64,000 nt of DNA. Origin: an uncultured Clostridia bacterium (GTDB lineage: Bacteria > Bacillota > Clostridia > UBA1381). The stretch is taken from positions 33,142 to 97,141 of the forward strand of contig CANQIP010000005.1 in the NCBI GenBank assembly GCA_947623955.1, in the 5' to 3' direction. This document shows positions 8,169 through 17,519 of the stretch, piece by piece (position 1 is the first letter of the stretch; every line of letters begins with the position of its first letter). The position numbers and the translations under genes were made by a program. The notes under the pieces were generated by a model that made no database searches, was not told the DNA's origin, and saw nothing but the letters and a program-made list of their open reading frames with translations.

Positions 8169-9509
8169 TTAACGCATTTTTCTCAATCGTTTAAGCATCT
8201 TGCTCTGCCTGCCGCCCGAAAGCTGTTTCATCATCTTCTGCATCTCGCCGAACTGCTTTAAAAGCTGGTTAACGTCCTGAACCCTCGTGCCGCTGCCTTT
8301 GGATATTCTGACCTTGCGGCTCGCGCCGATAATACCGGGCTTTCGGCGTTCCTCCTCGGTCATGGACTGGATTATCGCTTCTATTCTTACAAGCCGTTTC
8401 GCGTTTTCCTCGGTATCCACCTGATCGAGCATTTTCCTGTCCATGCCCGGCAGCATACCGAGTATCTGTGAAAACGAGCCCATTTTCTTTATCTGACGCA
8501 GCTGCTGCAAAAAGTCGTTTAAGTCAAACTGCTGTTTTCTTATCTTTGCCTCAAGCTCAGCCGCCTGCTTTTCGTCTATGGTCTCCTGCGCCTTGTCTAT
8601 AAGCGTCAGCACGTCGCCCATACCGAGTATTCTCGACGCCATACGCTCGGGGTGGAACTGCTCCAAATCCGACAGCTTTTCGCCCACCGACGCGAACTTT
8701 ATCGGCTTGCCTGTAACCTGCTTTACCGACAACGCCGCGCCGCCGCGTGTGTCGCCGTCAAGCTTTGAAAGTATAACGCCGGTTATGTCAAGCTGCTCGT
8801 TAAACGACTTTGCTACGTTTACCGCGTCCTGACCCGTCATAGCGTCAACCACAAGCAGTATTTCGGTCGGGGTTACCTCTTTTTTGATTTTGGCAAGCTC
8901 GTCCATAAGCTCGTCGTCTATATGAAGTCGTCCGGCGGTATCGAGGATTATCGGGTCGTTGCCGTGCTTTACCGCGTGCGCCACAGCCTCTTTGGCGATC
9001 TTAACGGGGTTTACGTCCGTACCCATTTGGAACACGGGCTGATTTATCTGCTTGCCGAGCACTTCAAGCTGCTTTACGGCTGCGGGTCGGTACACGTCGC
9101 ACGCGACCATAAGCGGCCGTCTGCCCTGCTTTGACAGGTTTAGCGCGAGCTTTGCGGTGGCTGTAGTTTTACCCGCGCCCTGCAAGCCGCACATCATTAT
9201 AACAGTCGGCGGCTTTTGCGAAAATTCAAGTCTTGCCGCCTCGCCGCCTATCATTTCGGTAAGCTCGTCGTTTACTATCTTTACAAGCTGCTGCGCCGGA
9301 GTGAGCGACTCCATTATTTCCGCGCCGAGAGCCTTCTCGGACACGGAGTTTACAAATTCCTTGACGACCTTGAAGTTTACGTCGGCCTCAAGGAGAGCAA
9401 GCTTTATTTCGCGCATCGCGTCCTTTATGTCTTTTTCGTTCAGCTTTCCCTTGCCGCGCAGCTTTTTGAATACGCCCTGCAGCTTGTCGCCCAAACTCTC
9501 AAATGCCAT
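8169..9509 (-). CDS. ffh: Signal recognition particle GTPase Ffh
   Basis: 446 residues, full length. N domain, then G domain with P-loop 'GLQGAGKTTATAKLA' (about 107-121), 'DTAGRLHID' and 'TKLDGDTRGG'-type motifs, then the methionine-rich M domain ('LGMLPGMDRKMLDQV', 'QKMMKQLSGGRQSKM') that binds SRP RNA and signal sequences. With FtsY (52.3-53.2 kb) it delivers nascent membrane proteins to the translocon. It lies 16 bases downstream of ylxM. No SRP RNA gene was recognised in this window. Confidence 0.97.
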   Translation of the reverse strand: MAFESLGDKLQGVFKKLRGKGKLNEKDIKDAMREIKLALLEADVNFKVVKEFVNSVSEKALGAEIMESLTPAQQLVKIVNDELTEMIGGEAARLEFSQKPPTVIMMCGLQGAGKTTATAKLALNLSKQGRRPLMVACDVYRPAAVKQLEVLGKQINQPVFQMGTDVNPVKIAKEAVAHAVKHGNDPIILDTAGRLHIDDELMDELAKIKKEVTPTEILLVVDAMTGQDAVNVAKSFNEQLDITGVILSKLDGDTRGGAALSVKQVTGKPIKFASVGEKLSDLEQFHPERMASRILGMGDVLTLIDKAQETIDEKQAAELEAKIRKQQFDLNDFLQQLRQIKKMGSFSQILGMLPGMDRKMLDQVDTEENAKRLVRIEAIIQSMTEEERRKPGIIGASRKVRISKGSGTRVQDVNQLLKQFGEMQKMMKQLSGGRQSKMLKRLRKMR

Positions 9510-9525
9510 CTCGGATTTCCTTTCG

Positions 9526-9858
9526 TCAAATTTCGGTATTTATGTCGGTAAGTAACCTTTTTACCTTATCCGCGCCCTCAAAATCGGCGCTGTCCATAAT
9601 CTTTTCGATCTCCGTTATTTTTTTGCTGATGCTGCGGAAACGGCTCACCACGCCGAGCTTATCCTCGTACTCGTCAAGGTGCTTTTCGCCCTGCTTTATA
9701 GAGGCGAGTACGCCCTGGCGGCTTATACCGATTTCCTCCGCTATTTCCGCGAGAGAAAAGTCCTCGTTGTAGTACAAGTCTATCGCGCCGCGCTGCTTGT
9801 CGGTCAAAAGCTGTCCGTACGCGTCGAGCAGCACTGTCACGTTTAAATCCTTAGCCAT
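9526..9858 (-). CDS. ylxM: YlxM family helix-turn-helix protein
   Basis: 110 residues. The sigma-70 region 4-like helix-turn-helix is clear: 'LLTDKQRGAIDLYYNEDFSLAEIAEEIGISRQGV' at about 16-50. YlxM is encoded next to ffh in most Bacillota and has been linked to the SRP pathway, where it is thought to modulate Ffh GTPase activity. Here it is the first gene of the ffh operon, 23 bases behind a good promoter. Confidence 0.92.
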   Translation of the reverse strand: MAKDLNVTVLLDAYGQLLTDKQRGAIDLYYNEDFSLAEIAEEIGISRQGVLASIKQGEKHLDEYEDKLGVVSRFRSISKKITEIEKIMDSADFEGADKVKRLLTDINTEI

Positions 9859-9887
9859 AGCGGTTACCTCATCTGTAAAGTGTTTTT

Positions 9888-9916
9888 ATTTTACAGCATA
9901 TTGTTCTGTTTGTCAA
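9888..9916 (-). promoter_or_regulatory. Promoter of ylxM-ffh-rpsP-khpA
   Basis: TTGACA (9911-9916) and TAAAAT (9888-9893) on the minus strand, 17-base spacer. The transcript would start about 20 bases before the ylxM ATG. Confidence 0.75.
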
Positions 9917-9933
9917 TACTATTTTTGTTAAAA

Positions 9934-10539
9934 TTATTCATTTTCCGCGTTCATGTTTTGTACAATCTGACATAACTCGTTATAGCCAACAAGACGGTTA
10001 AGCATATCGAGGAGCATATTCGCCGATATTTTCATGGGTATGCCGAGCGTTTTCGCAAGAGCGCGCCGCTTGTCCGCGCTTCCCTCGCCGCCCGACAGAC
10101 CAAGAAAATACATATCCGCCTTCGTTATTTTCCTGCCGCGCACGGCTTGTCCGCTTTCGCCGTCGATTTCGCAGCCCGCCTTTTTAAGCGCGTCCAAAAT
10201 AACGCTGTCGTCCATTCCCTCGACGCCCAAAAGCCCCTCCCTGCCCGGCTCTCTTTTGCGCTTTTCCTTGCCGCGCACGTCGGGAATGTAAGCATGCTTT
10301 ACCGTTTCGGGCGGGAGGGACTGCTTTATGTAATTTCGTATCTTAAATCCCGCGCTGTCACTGTCGGTAAGAATGACAATGCCCGTCTCGCGCGCCATTT
10401 TCGCAATAGTTTCAATCGTTTCGGGCGACGAAAACACGCTAAAGCCGTTTACCGCGATTATAACCGCGTCAATAAAGCGCGACAGCTTTATTTTGTCGTA
10501 TACTCCCTCTACAATTATTGTTTCTTTTACATGGTACAT
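9934..10539 (-). CDS. rnmV: Ribonuclease M5
   Basis: 201 residues. The N-terminal TOPRIM domain shows the catalytic Glu in 'IIVEGVYDKIKLS' (about 8-20) and the DxD pair in 'VILTDSDSAGFKIR'. Ribonuclease M5 matures the 5S rRNA precursor in low-GC Gram-positives; 'DAVIIAVNGFSVF' and 'HAYIPDVRGKEKRK' are typical of the family, as opposed to DnaG-like TOPRIM proteins. In Bacillus the gene neighbours rsmA/ksgA; here it instead follows a small DUF6514-like gene with a 30-base gap. Confidence 0.9.
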   Translation of the reverse strand: MYHVKETIIVEGVYDKIKLSRFIDAVIIAVNGFSVFSSPETIETIAKMARETGIVILTDSDSAGFKIRNYIKQSLPPETVKHAYIPDVRGKEKRKREPGREGLLGVEGMDDSVILDALKKAGCEIDGESGQAVRGRKITKADMYFLGLSGGEGSADKRRALAKTLGIPMKISANMLLDMLNRLVGYNELCQIVQNMNAENE

Positions 10540-10569
10540 CTGCTTTTCCCCGTATATTTTTTTCTTATC

Positions 10570-10893
10570 TTATATCTTCTGCTTTGCCCTGTCAAGACCT
10601 TCGAGTATATATTTTTCGGTAAAGCGTTTCAAATCCGCCGGCTCGACCCTTTCCTTTACGGCGCGGCTTAAAAAATCACGTACATCGCCGTAACGGTAGA
10701 ATACGTTGTTCATCTGCTGCGACTCTATCGTTTTTCCGCCGCCGTCGTATATCGTTGTTTTTTCTATCCTCACTCCGTAGCATTTGAGATCGCAGTACAT
10801 GGCGGATATGCTTTCGGTAATTATGTAATAGTCCGTGTACGAGTCCGGTTCATTGTCCGACGATATGCTTTTGTAAAGGGTTTCGGTGTCCAT
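10570..10893 (-). CDS. Small protein resembling DUF6514
   Basis: 107 residues from the ATG at 10893. Two upstream ATG codons exist, but the first forms part of the ATGGAGGTC ribosome site and the second lies only two bases from it. The protein has beta-strand character ('YTDYYIITESISAMY', 'YGVRIEKTTIYDGG') and a C-terminal helical stretch ('VEPADLKRFTEKYILEGL'), resembling the DUF6514 proteins common in clostridia, which have no known role. It precedes rnmV on the same strand. The family label is by recollection and moderate in certainty. Confidence 0.6.
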   Translation of the reverse strand: MDTETLYKSISSDNEPDSYTDYYIITESISAMYCDLKCYGVRIEKTTIYDGGGKTIESQQMNNVFYRYGDVRDFLSRAVKERVEPADLKRFTEKYILEGLDRAKQKI

Positions 10894-11004
10894 TTTCATG
10901 ACCTCCATGTGATTTATTCCGTTTTGACCGCCAAATATTATATGCGGCGGGCGTTATATTTATTACCGTAATTTTCCGTCAGCTTTTTTCGGCATTTTTT
11001 TCAC

Positions 11005-11033
11005 TTGACTATTTCACCGCGAAACAGTATAAT
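11005..11033 (+). promoter_or_regulatory. Promoter of the dehydratase-activase gene
   Basis: TTGACT (11005-11010), 17-base spacer, perfect TATAAT (11028-11033); about 50 bases of leader precede the ATG at 11091. Confidence 0.8.
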
Positions 11034-11090
11034 ATACTTGTATAATTATGTGTAAAATTATCCTTTTTGAATACTTGGGAGGACATATAT

Positions 11091-14000
11091 ATGAGTAAGT
11101 TACATATGGGTATCGACGTCGGTTCGACGACGGTTAAGCTTGTTGTACTCGACGACGGCAACAAGGTTTTGTTCGCCGAGTACAGACGGCACTACTCCGA
11201 CACAAAGGAGACAGTCCGTGCTCTTTTCGAGGAAGTAAAGCCTATCGTCGGCGATAATGAGTTTACCGTTACGATAACGGGTTCGGGCGGTCTTTTGTTC
11301 TCGAAAATGCTCGGCTTGCCGTTCGTTCAGGAGGTTATAGCCAATAAAGAGGCAATTAAGACGTTTCTGCCCGAAACGGATGTTGTTATAGAGCTGGGCG
11401 GTGAGGACGCGAAAATCCTCTACCTTTCCGGCGGTCTCGAACAGCGTATGAACGGCACTTGCGCGGGCGGTACGGGCTCGTTTATCGACCAGATGTCCAT
11501 TCTTCTAAAGACGGACGCGGACGGTCTTAACGCGCTCGCCGAAAAGCACAAGATAATATATCCCATAGCGGCGCGGTGTGGCGTTTTCGCGAAATCGGAC
11601 GTGCAGCCGCTTTTAAACGAGGGCGCGGCGAAAGAGGACGTTGCCGCGTCAATTTTACAGGCTGTCGTCACACAGACGATAAGCGGTCTTGCGCAGGGTC
11701 GTCCTATACGCGGGAACATTGTATTTCTGGGAGGTCCTCTGCACTTTTTACCTCAACTTCGCAGACAGTTTGAGGAAACGCTTAGGGATAACGCAAAATC
11801 CTTTACAACGCCTGACAACGCGCAGTTATTTGTCGCGATAGGCGCGGCTCTGTCGCACGAGGACGACACGGCTGTTAAAATTGACGATATTATAAAAAGT
11901 CTCAACAACGCGCACAGCGTTGACACGGAAATTACGCGTATGCGCGTGCTGTTCATGGATGAGGACGAGAAGAAGGAATTTTTTGACCGCCACAACAAGG
12001 ACGTCGCAAAGCGCGCCGATATTTCAACGGCTAAGGGTCCGGTGTTCCTCGGTCTTGACGTAGGCTCTACGACGATAAAGGCGGCAGTAATAAATGACAA
12101 TTACGATATACTCTACTCCTATTACGGCAAAAACGAGGGCAGTCCGATAACGAGGGGCATAGACATTCTGCGCGAGCTGTACTCAAAGCTGCCGAAGGAC
12201 GCGTACATAGCGAACGCCTGCACGACCGGTTACGGCGAGCTGCTGCTTAAGACGGCGTTCCGTATCGAGGAGGGCGAGATCGAGACTATCGCCCACTACA
12301 AAGCCGCGAACCACTTCTCCCCCGGCGTCGATTTCATCATAGACATCGGCGGTCAGGATATGAAGTGCATGAAGATAAAGGACGGCGTTATTGACTCTAT
12401 CATGCTTAACGAGGCTTGCTCGTCAGGCTGCGGCTCGTTCATTCAGACGTTCGCGGAGTCGCTCGGTCTCGACACCGTATCGTTCGCCGAGGAGGCGTTA
12501 AAGGCGGAAAGTCCCGTCGATCTCGGTACGCGCTGCACTGTATTTATGAATTCACGCGTTAAGCAGGCGCAGAAGGAAGGCGCGACCGTCGGCGATATAA
12601 GCGCGGGACTGTCATATTCCGTTGTCAGGAACGCGCTCTACAAGGTTATAAAGCTGCGCGACCCCGAGCAGATGGGTAAAAATATTGTCGTGCAGGGCGG
12701 TACGTTCAACAACAACGCCATTCTGCGCTGCTTTGAGCTTTTGACGCGCAAGAAGGTTGTGCGCCCCGACATCGCCGGTATTATGGGCGCGTTCGGTTCG
12801 GCTATTATAGCGAAGGAACGCTGGCAGGGCGGCGAAAGCGATATACTGCGCCGCGATGAGCTTGACGGCTTTGAGTTTGACACAAGCCTTACGCGCTGCC
12901 AAAAGTGCAACAACCACTGTCAGCTTACGATTACGAAATTCGCCGACGGCGGTCAGTTTGTGTCCGGCAACAGGTGCGAGCGCGGCGCGGGTCTTGAAAA
13001 GCCGAAAAAGCAGATGCCGAACCTTTTTGACTACAAGTACAAGAGAGCGTTCCGCTACAAACCGCTGAAGGAGGACGAGGCTCCCAACGGCGTTATCGGT
13101 ATCCCGCGCGTGCTTAACGTATACGAAAACTATCCGCTGTGGTTCACGTTCTTTACGGAACTCGGTTTCTCGGTAAAGATTTCGGGCAGGAGTTCACATG
13201 AGATTTACGAAAAGGGTATCGACTCGATACCGTCCGAGAGCGCGTGCTATCCCGCGAAGATTGTACACGGTCACATACAGGATTTGATAGACAAGGGCGT
13301 AAAGACGATATTCTACCCGTGCATACCGTATGAGCAGATAGAGTATTCCGACGCGGGTAATCACTTTAACTGCCCGATGGTAACGTCGTACCCCGAGGTT
13401 ATATACAACAACATGGACGCGGTGCGCGCGGCGGATATGAAGTACATTTATCCGTTTGTAAACCTCGCGGATAAACCGTCGGTAAAGCGTCAGCTTATGA
13501 AGGCGTTAAAGGATTACGGATTTACGAAATCGCAGATTGACGCGGCTGCGGACAAAGCGTTTGAGGAACTTCAAAATTACAAGAACGACGTGCGCAAAAA
13601 GGGTGAGGAAACGCTCGCGTGGCTCGAAGAGCACGACGAGCGCGGAATAGTCCTCGCAGGCAGACCGTACCACATAGATCCCGAGATCAATCACGGCATA
13701 CCCGATATGATTACGTCGCTCGGCTTTGCGGTGCTTACGGAGGACAGCGTGGCGCACCTCGGTCACTTAAAGCGCGATATACGCGTTGTCGACCAGTGGG
13801 CGTACCACACGCGCCTTTACGAGTCTGCAGCGCAAGTTATAAAAAATCCGCGTCTGGAGCTTATACAGCTTAACTCGTTCGGCTGCGGTCTCGACGCTGT
13901 TACAACCGACCAGGTGCAGGAAATTATACAGTCGCACGAGAAGATTTACACGACGCTCAAAATCGACGAGGTGTCCAACCTCGGCACGGCAAGAATAAGA

Positions 14001-15395
14001 GTACGCTCGCTTAAAGCGGCAGTCAAGGAGCGTGACGCGAGCGATTTCGTGCCGCATAAGATTGAGGATTATACGATTAACCGCGTGAAATTCACTAAGG
14101 AAGAACGCGCAAAGCATACGATTATATTCCCGCAGATGTCCCCCACCCACTTTGGGCTGTTCGAGGCGGTGCTGCGCGCAAACGGCTACAAGGCAGTCGT
14201 GCTTGAACATGCGACCGCGGAGGACGTCGAGGCGGGACTTAGGAGCGTAAACAACGACGCTTGCTATCCGTCAATTATGGTAACGGGTCAGCTTGTAAAC
14301 GCGTTCCAAAGCGGCAAGTGCGACCCCGACAACACGTCGGTTATGATTACGCAGACCGGCGGTGGCTGCCGTGCGACGAATTACATAGCGTTTCTGCGCA
14401 AGGCGCTCAAAGAGGCGGGCTATCCGAATGTTCCCGTCATTTCGCTTAACGTGTCGGGTCTCGAAGGCAACCCCGGCTTTACGATTACGCCGAAGCTCGT
14501 CGACGGTCTTTTGAAGGCGTGTACGTGGGGCGATTTGCTGCTCGCGGTAACGCTTAGAATACGCCCGTACGAGGTGCATAAGGGCGAAACGAACGCCGTC
14601 GCGGAGAAGTGGCAGAAACGTCTTTATAACGATTTGAGAAACAAGAACCATAAAAATCTGAAACTGAAAAAGGTTATTGACGAGATTATAGCCGATTTTG
14701 ACGCTATCGAGATTGACGACACGGTTAAAAAGCCGCGTGTCGGCGTTGTCGGTGAAATACTCGTAAAGTTCCACCCCGACGCGAACAACAACATCATCGA
14801 CGTTATCGAGGAAGAGGGCGGCGAGGCTGTTATGCCGGGTCTTGCGGACTTTATGCTCTATTGCCTGTACAACAACAACTTCAAGCGCGACAACCTCGGC
14901 TCGAAGTCGTCCACGGCCGCGCTCTGCAACCTCGCAATATGGGGTATCGAAAGCTACCGCAAGCATGTTGTAAAGGTGATGGAGGGCAATCCGAAATTCC
15001 GTTCGCGCTCGCCGAAACATATCGCCGATATTGCCGAGGGCGCGAAACAGGTATTGCAGCTCGGTCACTGCACCGGCGAGGGCTGGTTCCTTACGGGCGA
15101 AATGATCGAGCTTATAAACAGCGGCGTGCCGAATATCGCGTGCGTTCAGCCGTTCGCGTGTCTGCCAAACCACGTTACAGGTAAGGGCATGATCAAGGAG
15201 CTGCGCCGTCAGTTCCCGCAGGCGAATATCGTCGCGGTCGATTACGACCCCGGCGCGAGCGAGGTAAACCAGCTTAACCGTATAAAGCTGATGATGGCAG
15301 TCGCGTTCGAGAATATGAAGAAGGATGCGGAGTTTGACGCGGTTACCACTACGCCGAAGAAAAAGGAAACGGCAAAGGAAAAAGTAAACGCATAA
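11091..15395 (+). CDS. Fused acyl-CoA dehydratase activase with two BadF/HgdC ATPase domains
   Basis: 1434 residues from the ATG at 11091 (GGGAGG site); an upstream TTG is not needed. Two ASKHA ATPase domains occur in tandem: '[13 protein letters not shown]' (7-19) and '[13 protein letters not shown]' (321-333). Each keeps a cysteine pair spaced 39 residues apart (C124/C163; C443/C482), equal to the ligands of the bridging [4Fe-4S] cluster in 2-hydroxyglutaryl-CoA dehydratase activator. A further Cys cluster (C603, C606, C610, C629) precedes a DUF2229/HgdB-like region with conserved 'ACYP', 'GGGCRATNY' and '[11 protein letters not shown]'. Such proteins are widespread in anaerobes but their substrate is unproven. 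It is a single-gene transcript between its own promoter and terminator. Confidence 0.85.
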   Translation: MSKLHMGIDVGSTTVKLVVLDDGNKVLFAEYRRHYSDTKETVRALFEEVKPIVGDNEFTVTITGSGGLLFSKMLGLPFVQEVIANKEAIKTFLPETDVVIELGGEDAKILYLSGGLEQRMNGTCAGGTGSFIDQMSILLKTDADGLNALAEKHKIIYPIAARCGVFAKSDVQPLLNEGAAKEDVAASILQAVVTQTISGLAQGRPIRGNIVFLGGPLHFLPQLRRQFEETLRDNAKSFTTPDNAQLFVAIGAALSHEDDTAVKIDDIIKSLNNAHSVDTEITRMRVLFMDEDEKKEFFDRHNKDVAKRADISTAKGPVFLGLDVGSTTIKAAVINDNYDILYSYYGKNEGSPITRGIDILRELYSKLPKDAYIANACTTGYGELLLKTAFRIEEGEIETIAHYKAANHFSPGVDFIIDIGGQDMKCMKIKDGVIDSIMLNEACSSGCGSFIQTFAESLGLDTVSFAEEALKAESPVDLGTRCTVFMNSRVKQAQKEGATVGDISAGLSYSVVRNALYKVIKLRDPEQMGKNIVVQGGTFNNNAILRCFELLTRKKVVRPDIAGIMGAFGSAIIAKERWQGGESDILRRDELDGFEFDTSLTRCQKCNNHCQLTITKFADGGQFVSGNRCERGAGLEKPKKQMPNLFDYKYKRAFRYKPLKEDEAPNGVIGIPRVLNVYENYPLWFTFFTELGFSVKISGRSSHEIYEKGIDSIPSESACYPAKIVHGHIQDLIDKGVKTIFYPCIPYEQIEYSDAGNHFNCPMVTSYPEVIYNNMDAVRAADMKYIYPFVNLADKPSVKRQLMKALKDYGFTKSQIDAAADKAFEELQNYKNDVRKKGEETLAWLEEHDERGIVLAGRPYHIDPEINHGIPDMITSLGFAVLTEDSVAHLGHLKRDIRVVDQWAYHTRLYESAAQVIKNPRLELIQLNSFGCGLDAVTTDQVQEIIQSHEKIYTTLKIDEVSNLGTARIRVRSLKAAVKERDASDFVPHKIEDYTINRVKFTKEERAKHTIIFPQMSPTHFGLFEAVLRANGYKAVVLEHATAEDVEAGLRSVNNDACYPSIMVTGQLVNAFQSGKCDPDNTSVMITQTGGGCRATNYIAFLRKALKEAGYPNVPVISLNVSGLEGNPGFTITPKLVDGLLKACTWGDLLLAVTLRIRPYEVHKGETNAVAEKWQKRLYNDLRNKNHKNLKLKKVIDEIIADFDAIEIDDTVKKPRVGVVGEILVKFHPDANNNIIDVIEEEGGEAVMPGLADFMLYCLYNNNFKRDNLGSKSSTAALCNLAIWGIESYRKHVVKVMEGNPKFRSRSPKHIADIAEGAKQVLQLGHCTGEGWFLTGEMIELINSGVPNIACVQPFACLPNHVTGKGMIKELRRQFPQANIVAVDYDPGASEVNQLNRIKLMMAVAFENMKKDAEFDAVTTTPKKKETAKEKVNA

Positions 15396-15400
15396 TACAA

Positions 15401-15431
15401 ATACCCGACGCTGTCAGCGTCGGGTATTTTC
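15401..15431 (+). terminator. Terminator after the activase gene, probably bidirectional
   Basis: Perfect 12-bp stem (15401-15412 with 15416-15427), 3-base loop and a T run. Convergent genes end on both sides, and the stem begins with AT-rich pairs, so it may serve both strands. Confidence 0.85.
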
Positions 15432-15442
15432 GTATGTTGTTG

Positions 15443-15739
15443 TCAGCCTATCATATTAAGCGCGTCTTTAAGCCACCACTCGCCTATATCGAGCGCCATG
15501 TAGAGGTTTTCTCTCTCGCCCTTTCTGTATATCTGACCCTTTCCGAACTCTCCGGTGTTGTCCATGACCTGAACCTTCACCTTCGTCGTTTCCTTCGCGC
15601 CCTTGCGATCCTTGCTCTCCACAATATCGAGCGCGAGAATACACTTATCTTCGAGATTTCCGTAATATATTCTGTCGCCGCATCTTATAAGCGGCTTTCC
15701 TTTGTACATCAACAGCTTTTTCTTTTTTGCCGCAGCCAT
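15443..15739 (-). CDS. Conserved-looking small basic protein, unknown
   Basis: 98 residues, with a lysine-rich start ('MAAAKKKKLLMYKGKPL'), no signal peptide and no membrane helix. The middle and end ('RIYYGNLEDKCILALDI', 'IYRKGERENLYMALDIGEWW') are beta-rich and look like a compact globular fold. I do not recognise the family. The start has an AAAGGAGG site 7 bases upstream, and the gene has its own promoter and shares a terminator with its convergent neighbour, so it is a real monocistronic gene. Confidence 0.75.
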   Translation of the reverse strand: MAAAKKKKLLMYKGKPLIRCGDRIYYGNLEDKCILALDIVESKDRKGAKETTKVKVQVMDNTGEFGKGQIYRKGERENLYMALDIGEWWLKDALNMIG

Positions 15740-15777
15740 TCATGCTCCTCCTTTCCTCAATGTTCGCTATTGGATAT

Positions 15778-15806
15778 ATTTTACCATATAATTTCCAAAA
15801 AATCAA
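15778..15806 (-). promoter_or_regulatory. Promoter of the 98-residue protein gene
   Basis: TTGATT (15801-15806) and TAAAAT (15778-15783) on the minus strand with a 17-base spacer, about 40 bases before the start codon. Confidence 0.65.
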
Positions 15807-15849
15807 GATGTTTAAAATTTAATTGATATATATTTCTTATTGTATAATA

Positions 15850-15878
15850 TTGACAAATTTACCATGCTATGATACAAT
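15850..15878 (+). promoter_or_regulatory. Promoter of rhaB
   Basis: Perfect TTGACA (15850-15855), 17-base spacer, TACAAT (15873-15878). The leader is about 35 bases; no operator palindrome is evident. Confidence 0.75.
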
Positions 15879-15918
15879 CATTTTATTGAACATATTTAAA
15901 AGAAAAGAGGAGTGTATT

Positions 15919-17406
15919 ATGGGCAAGACATACAAATTTCTGGCGTTTGACTTCGGCGCATCCTCGGGAAGAGCCATGCTGGCGAAGTTCGACGGCGAGA
16001 AAATCACACTGGAGGAAAAGCACCGTTTCTCAAACGACCCTGTAAACATCAACGGCGATTTGCACTGGGACGTTTTGAGACTGTTTTTCGAGATCAAGCA
16101 GGGTATTTTAAAGTGCGCGAACTCCGGCGACCGCGATATAGACTGTATCGGTATCGACACCTGGGCGGTTGACTACGGTCTTTTGGACGAGCATGACAAG
16201 CTTTTGGGCAACCCCTACCACTACCGTGACACGCGTACCGAGGGTATGTACGACAAGGCGTTTAAGCTCGTTCCGAAAGAAGAGATTTTCAAGGAGACGG
16301 GTATTGCGTTTAACTGGTTCAACACGCTCTATCAGCTTCTTTCCGAAAAGCTGTCCGGCAGCACGTCGCTCAAAAACGCCAAAACGATGCTTATGATGCC
16401 CGACCTCTTTAACTTCTTCCTCACGGGCGTTAAAAAGACGGAGTACACAAACGCGTCCACAACGCAGTTCTATAACAGCGAAAAGTACGAATGGTCGTAC
16501 GATATGCTCGAAAAAATGGGTATACCGACCGATATTCTGACCGAGGTAATATTCCCCGGCGAGATCGTCGGAACGGTTAAAAAGGAGCTTGCGGAGGAGC
16601 TCGGTATCGCGGAGGTTCCCGTTGTCGCGGTAGCGTCGCATGACACGGGCAGCGCTGTAGCGTCAGTGCCGGTTGTGGACAAGAAGGACTTTATATACAT
16701 TTCGTCAGGCACGTGGTCGCTTATGGGTGTGGAGCTTGACAAGCCCAACACGTCGGACGGCGCGTTTGAGTACAACTTCACAAACGAGGGCGGCGTGAGC
16801 AAGACGATACGTTTCCTTAAAAATATAATGGGACTGTGGCTCATTCAGGAGAGCCGCCGTCAGTGGGACAGAGAGGGCGAGCTTTTAAGCTTTGACGAGC
16901 TTGAAAGACAGGCAAACGCAGCCGAGCCGTTCGCGAGCCTCATAGACCCCGACTATCCCGCGTTCCAGACGCCGGGCAATATGCCGCAGCGCATTAAGGA
17001 TTACTGCGCAAAGACCGGTCAGAAAGTGCCCGAGACAAAGGGCGACGTTGTAAGATGTATCGCGCAGAGCCTCGCATTCAAGTACCGCCAGACGGTTGAG
17101 GGTATGGAGGCTGTGACGGGCAACAAGTACAACGTCGTTAATATCGTGGGCGGCGGTATTAAGGACAAGATGATTTGCCAGTTCACCGCAAACGCCACAA
17201 AGAGGACGGTAAGCACGGGCCCCGTTGAGGCGACGAGTATCGGTAACGTAATCGTGCAGGCTATGGCTATGGGCGCAATCAAGGACATAAACGAGGGACG
17301 CAAGGTCGTAAGAAACTCCTTTGACATCGCGACCTACGAGCCGCAGGACAGCGAGGCATGGGACGCAGCGTATGAAAAGTGGCTCAAAATTATTAAGAGC
17401 ATTTGA
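15919..17406 (+). CDS. rhaB: Rhamnulokinase (FGGY kinase)
   Basis: 495 residues from the ATG at 15919 (GAGGAG site); the longer open frame upstream has no ribosome site. FGGY-kinase N-domain 'FDFGASSGRAMLAKF', 'IGIDTWAVDYGLLD' and C-domain 'YISSGTWSLMGVELD' and 'NIVGGGIKDKMICQ' match RhaB, which phosphorylates L-rhamnulose to L-rhamnulose 1-phosphate. The usual partners rhaA, rhaD and a regulator are not adjacent; it stands alone between its own promoter and terminator. Another FGGY sugar specificity cannot be excluded, but the ASSGR start favours rhamnulokinase. Confidence 0.85.
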   Translation: MGKTYKFLAFDFGASSGRAMLAKFDGEKITLEEKHRFSNDPVNINGDLHWDVLRLFFEIKQGILKCANSGDRDIDCIGIDTWAVDYGLLDEHDKLLGNPYHYRDTRTEGMYDKAFKLVPKEEIFKETGIAFNWFNTLYQLLSEKLSGSTSLKNAKTMLMMPDLFNFFLTGVKKTEYTNASTTQFYNSEKYEWSYDMLEKMGIPTDILTEVIFPGEIVGTVKKELAEELGIAEVPVVAVASHDTGSAVASVPVVDKKDFIYISSGTWSLMGVELDKPNTSDGAFEYNFTNEGGVSKTIRFLKNIMGLWLIQESRRQWDREGELLSFDELERQANAAEPFASLIDPDYPAFQTPGNMPQRIKDYCAKTGQKVPETKGDVVRCIAQSLAFKYRQTVEGMEAVTGNKYNVVNIVGGGIKDKMICQFTANATKRTVSTGPVEATSIGNVIVQAMAMGAIKDINEGRKVVRNSFDIATYEPQDSEAWDAAYEKWLKIIKSI

Positions 17407-17425
17407 TTTTCATATCTTCATATTG

Positions 17426-17455
17426 AACGCCGCAAAAAAGCGGCGTTCTTTTTTC
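17426..17455 (+). terminator. Terminator after rhaB
   Basis: Perfect 8-bp GC-rich stem (17426-17433 with 17440-17447), A6 loop, followed by CTTTTTTC. The promoter for the next operon begins one base later. Confidence 0.88.
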
Positions 17456-17484
17456 TTGACGCGGCGCGGTATAAATGGTATACT
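17456..17484 (+). promoter_or_regulatory. Promoter of the Met-gamma-lyase/CpXC/RluA operon
   Basis: TTGACG (17456-17461), 17-base spacer, TATACT (17479-17484). It abuts the rhaB terminator directly. Confidence 0.78.
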
Positions 17485-17519
17485 TATTGGGTTAATACGA
17501 TACCGAAAGGATTTTGGTT

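Noticed and set aside
14271-15173. A 300-codon open frame antisense to the activase gene
   Set aside because: It mirrors a gene with conserved domains in the plus frame and has no start signal.
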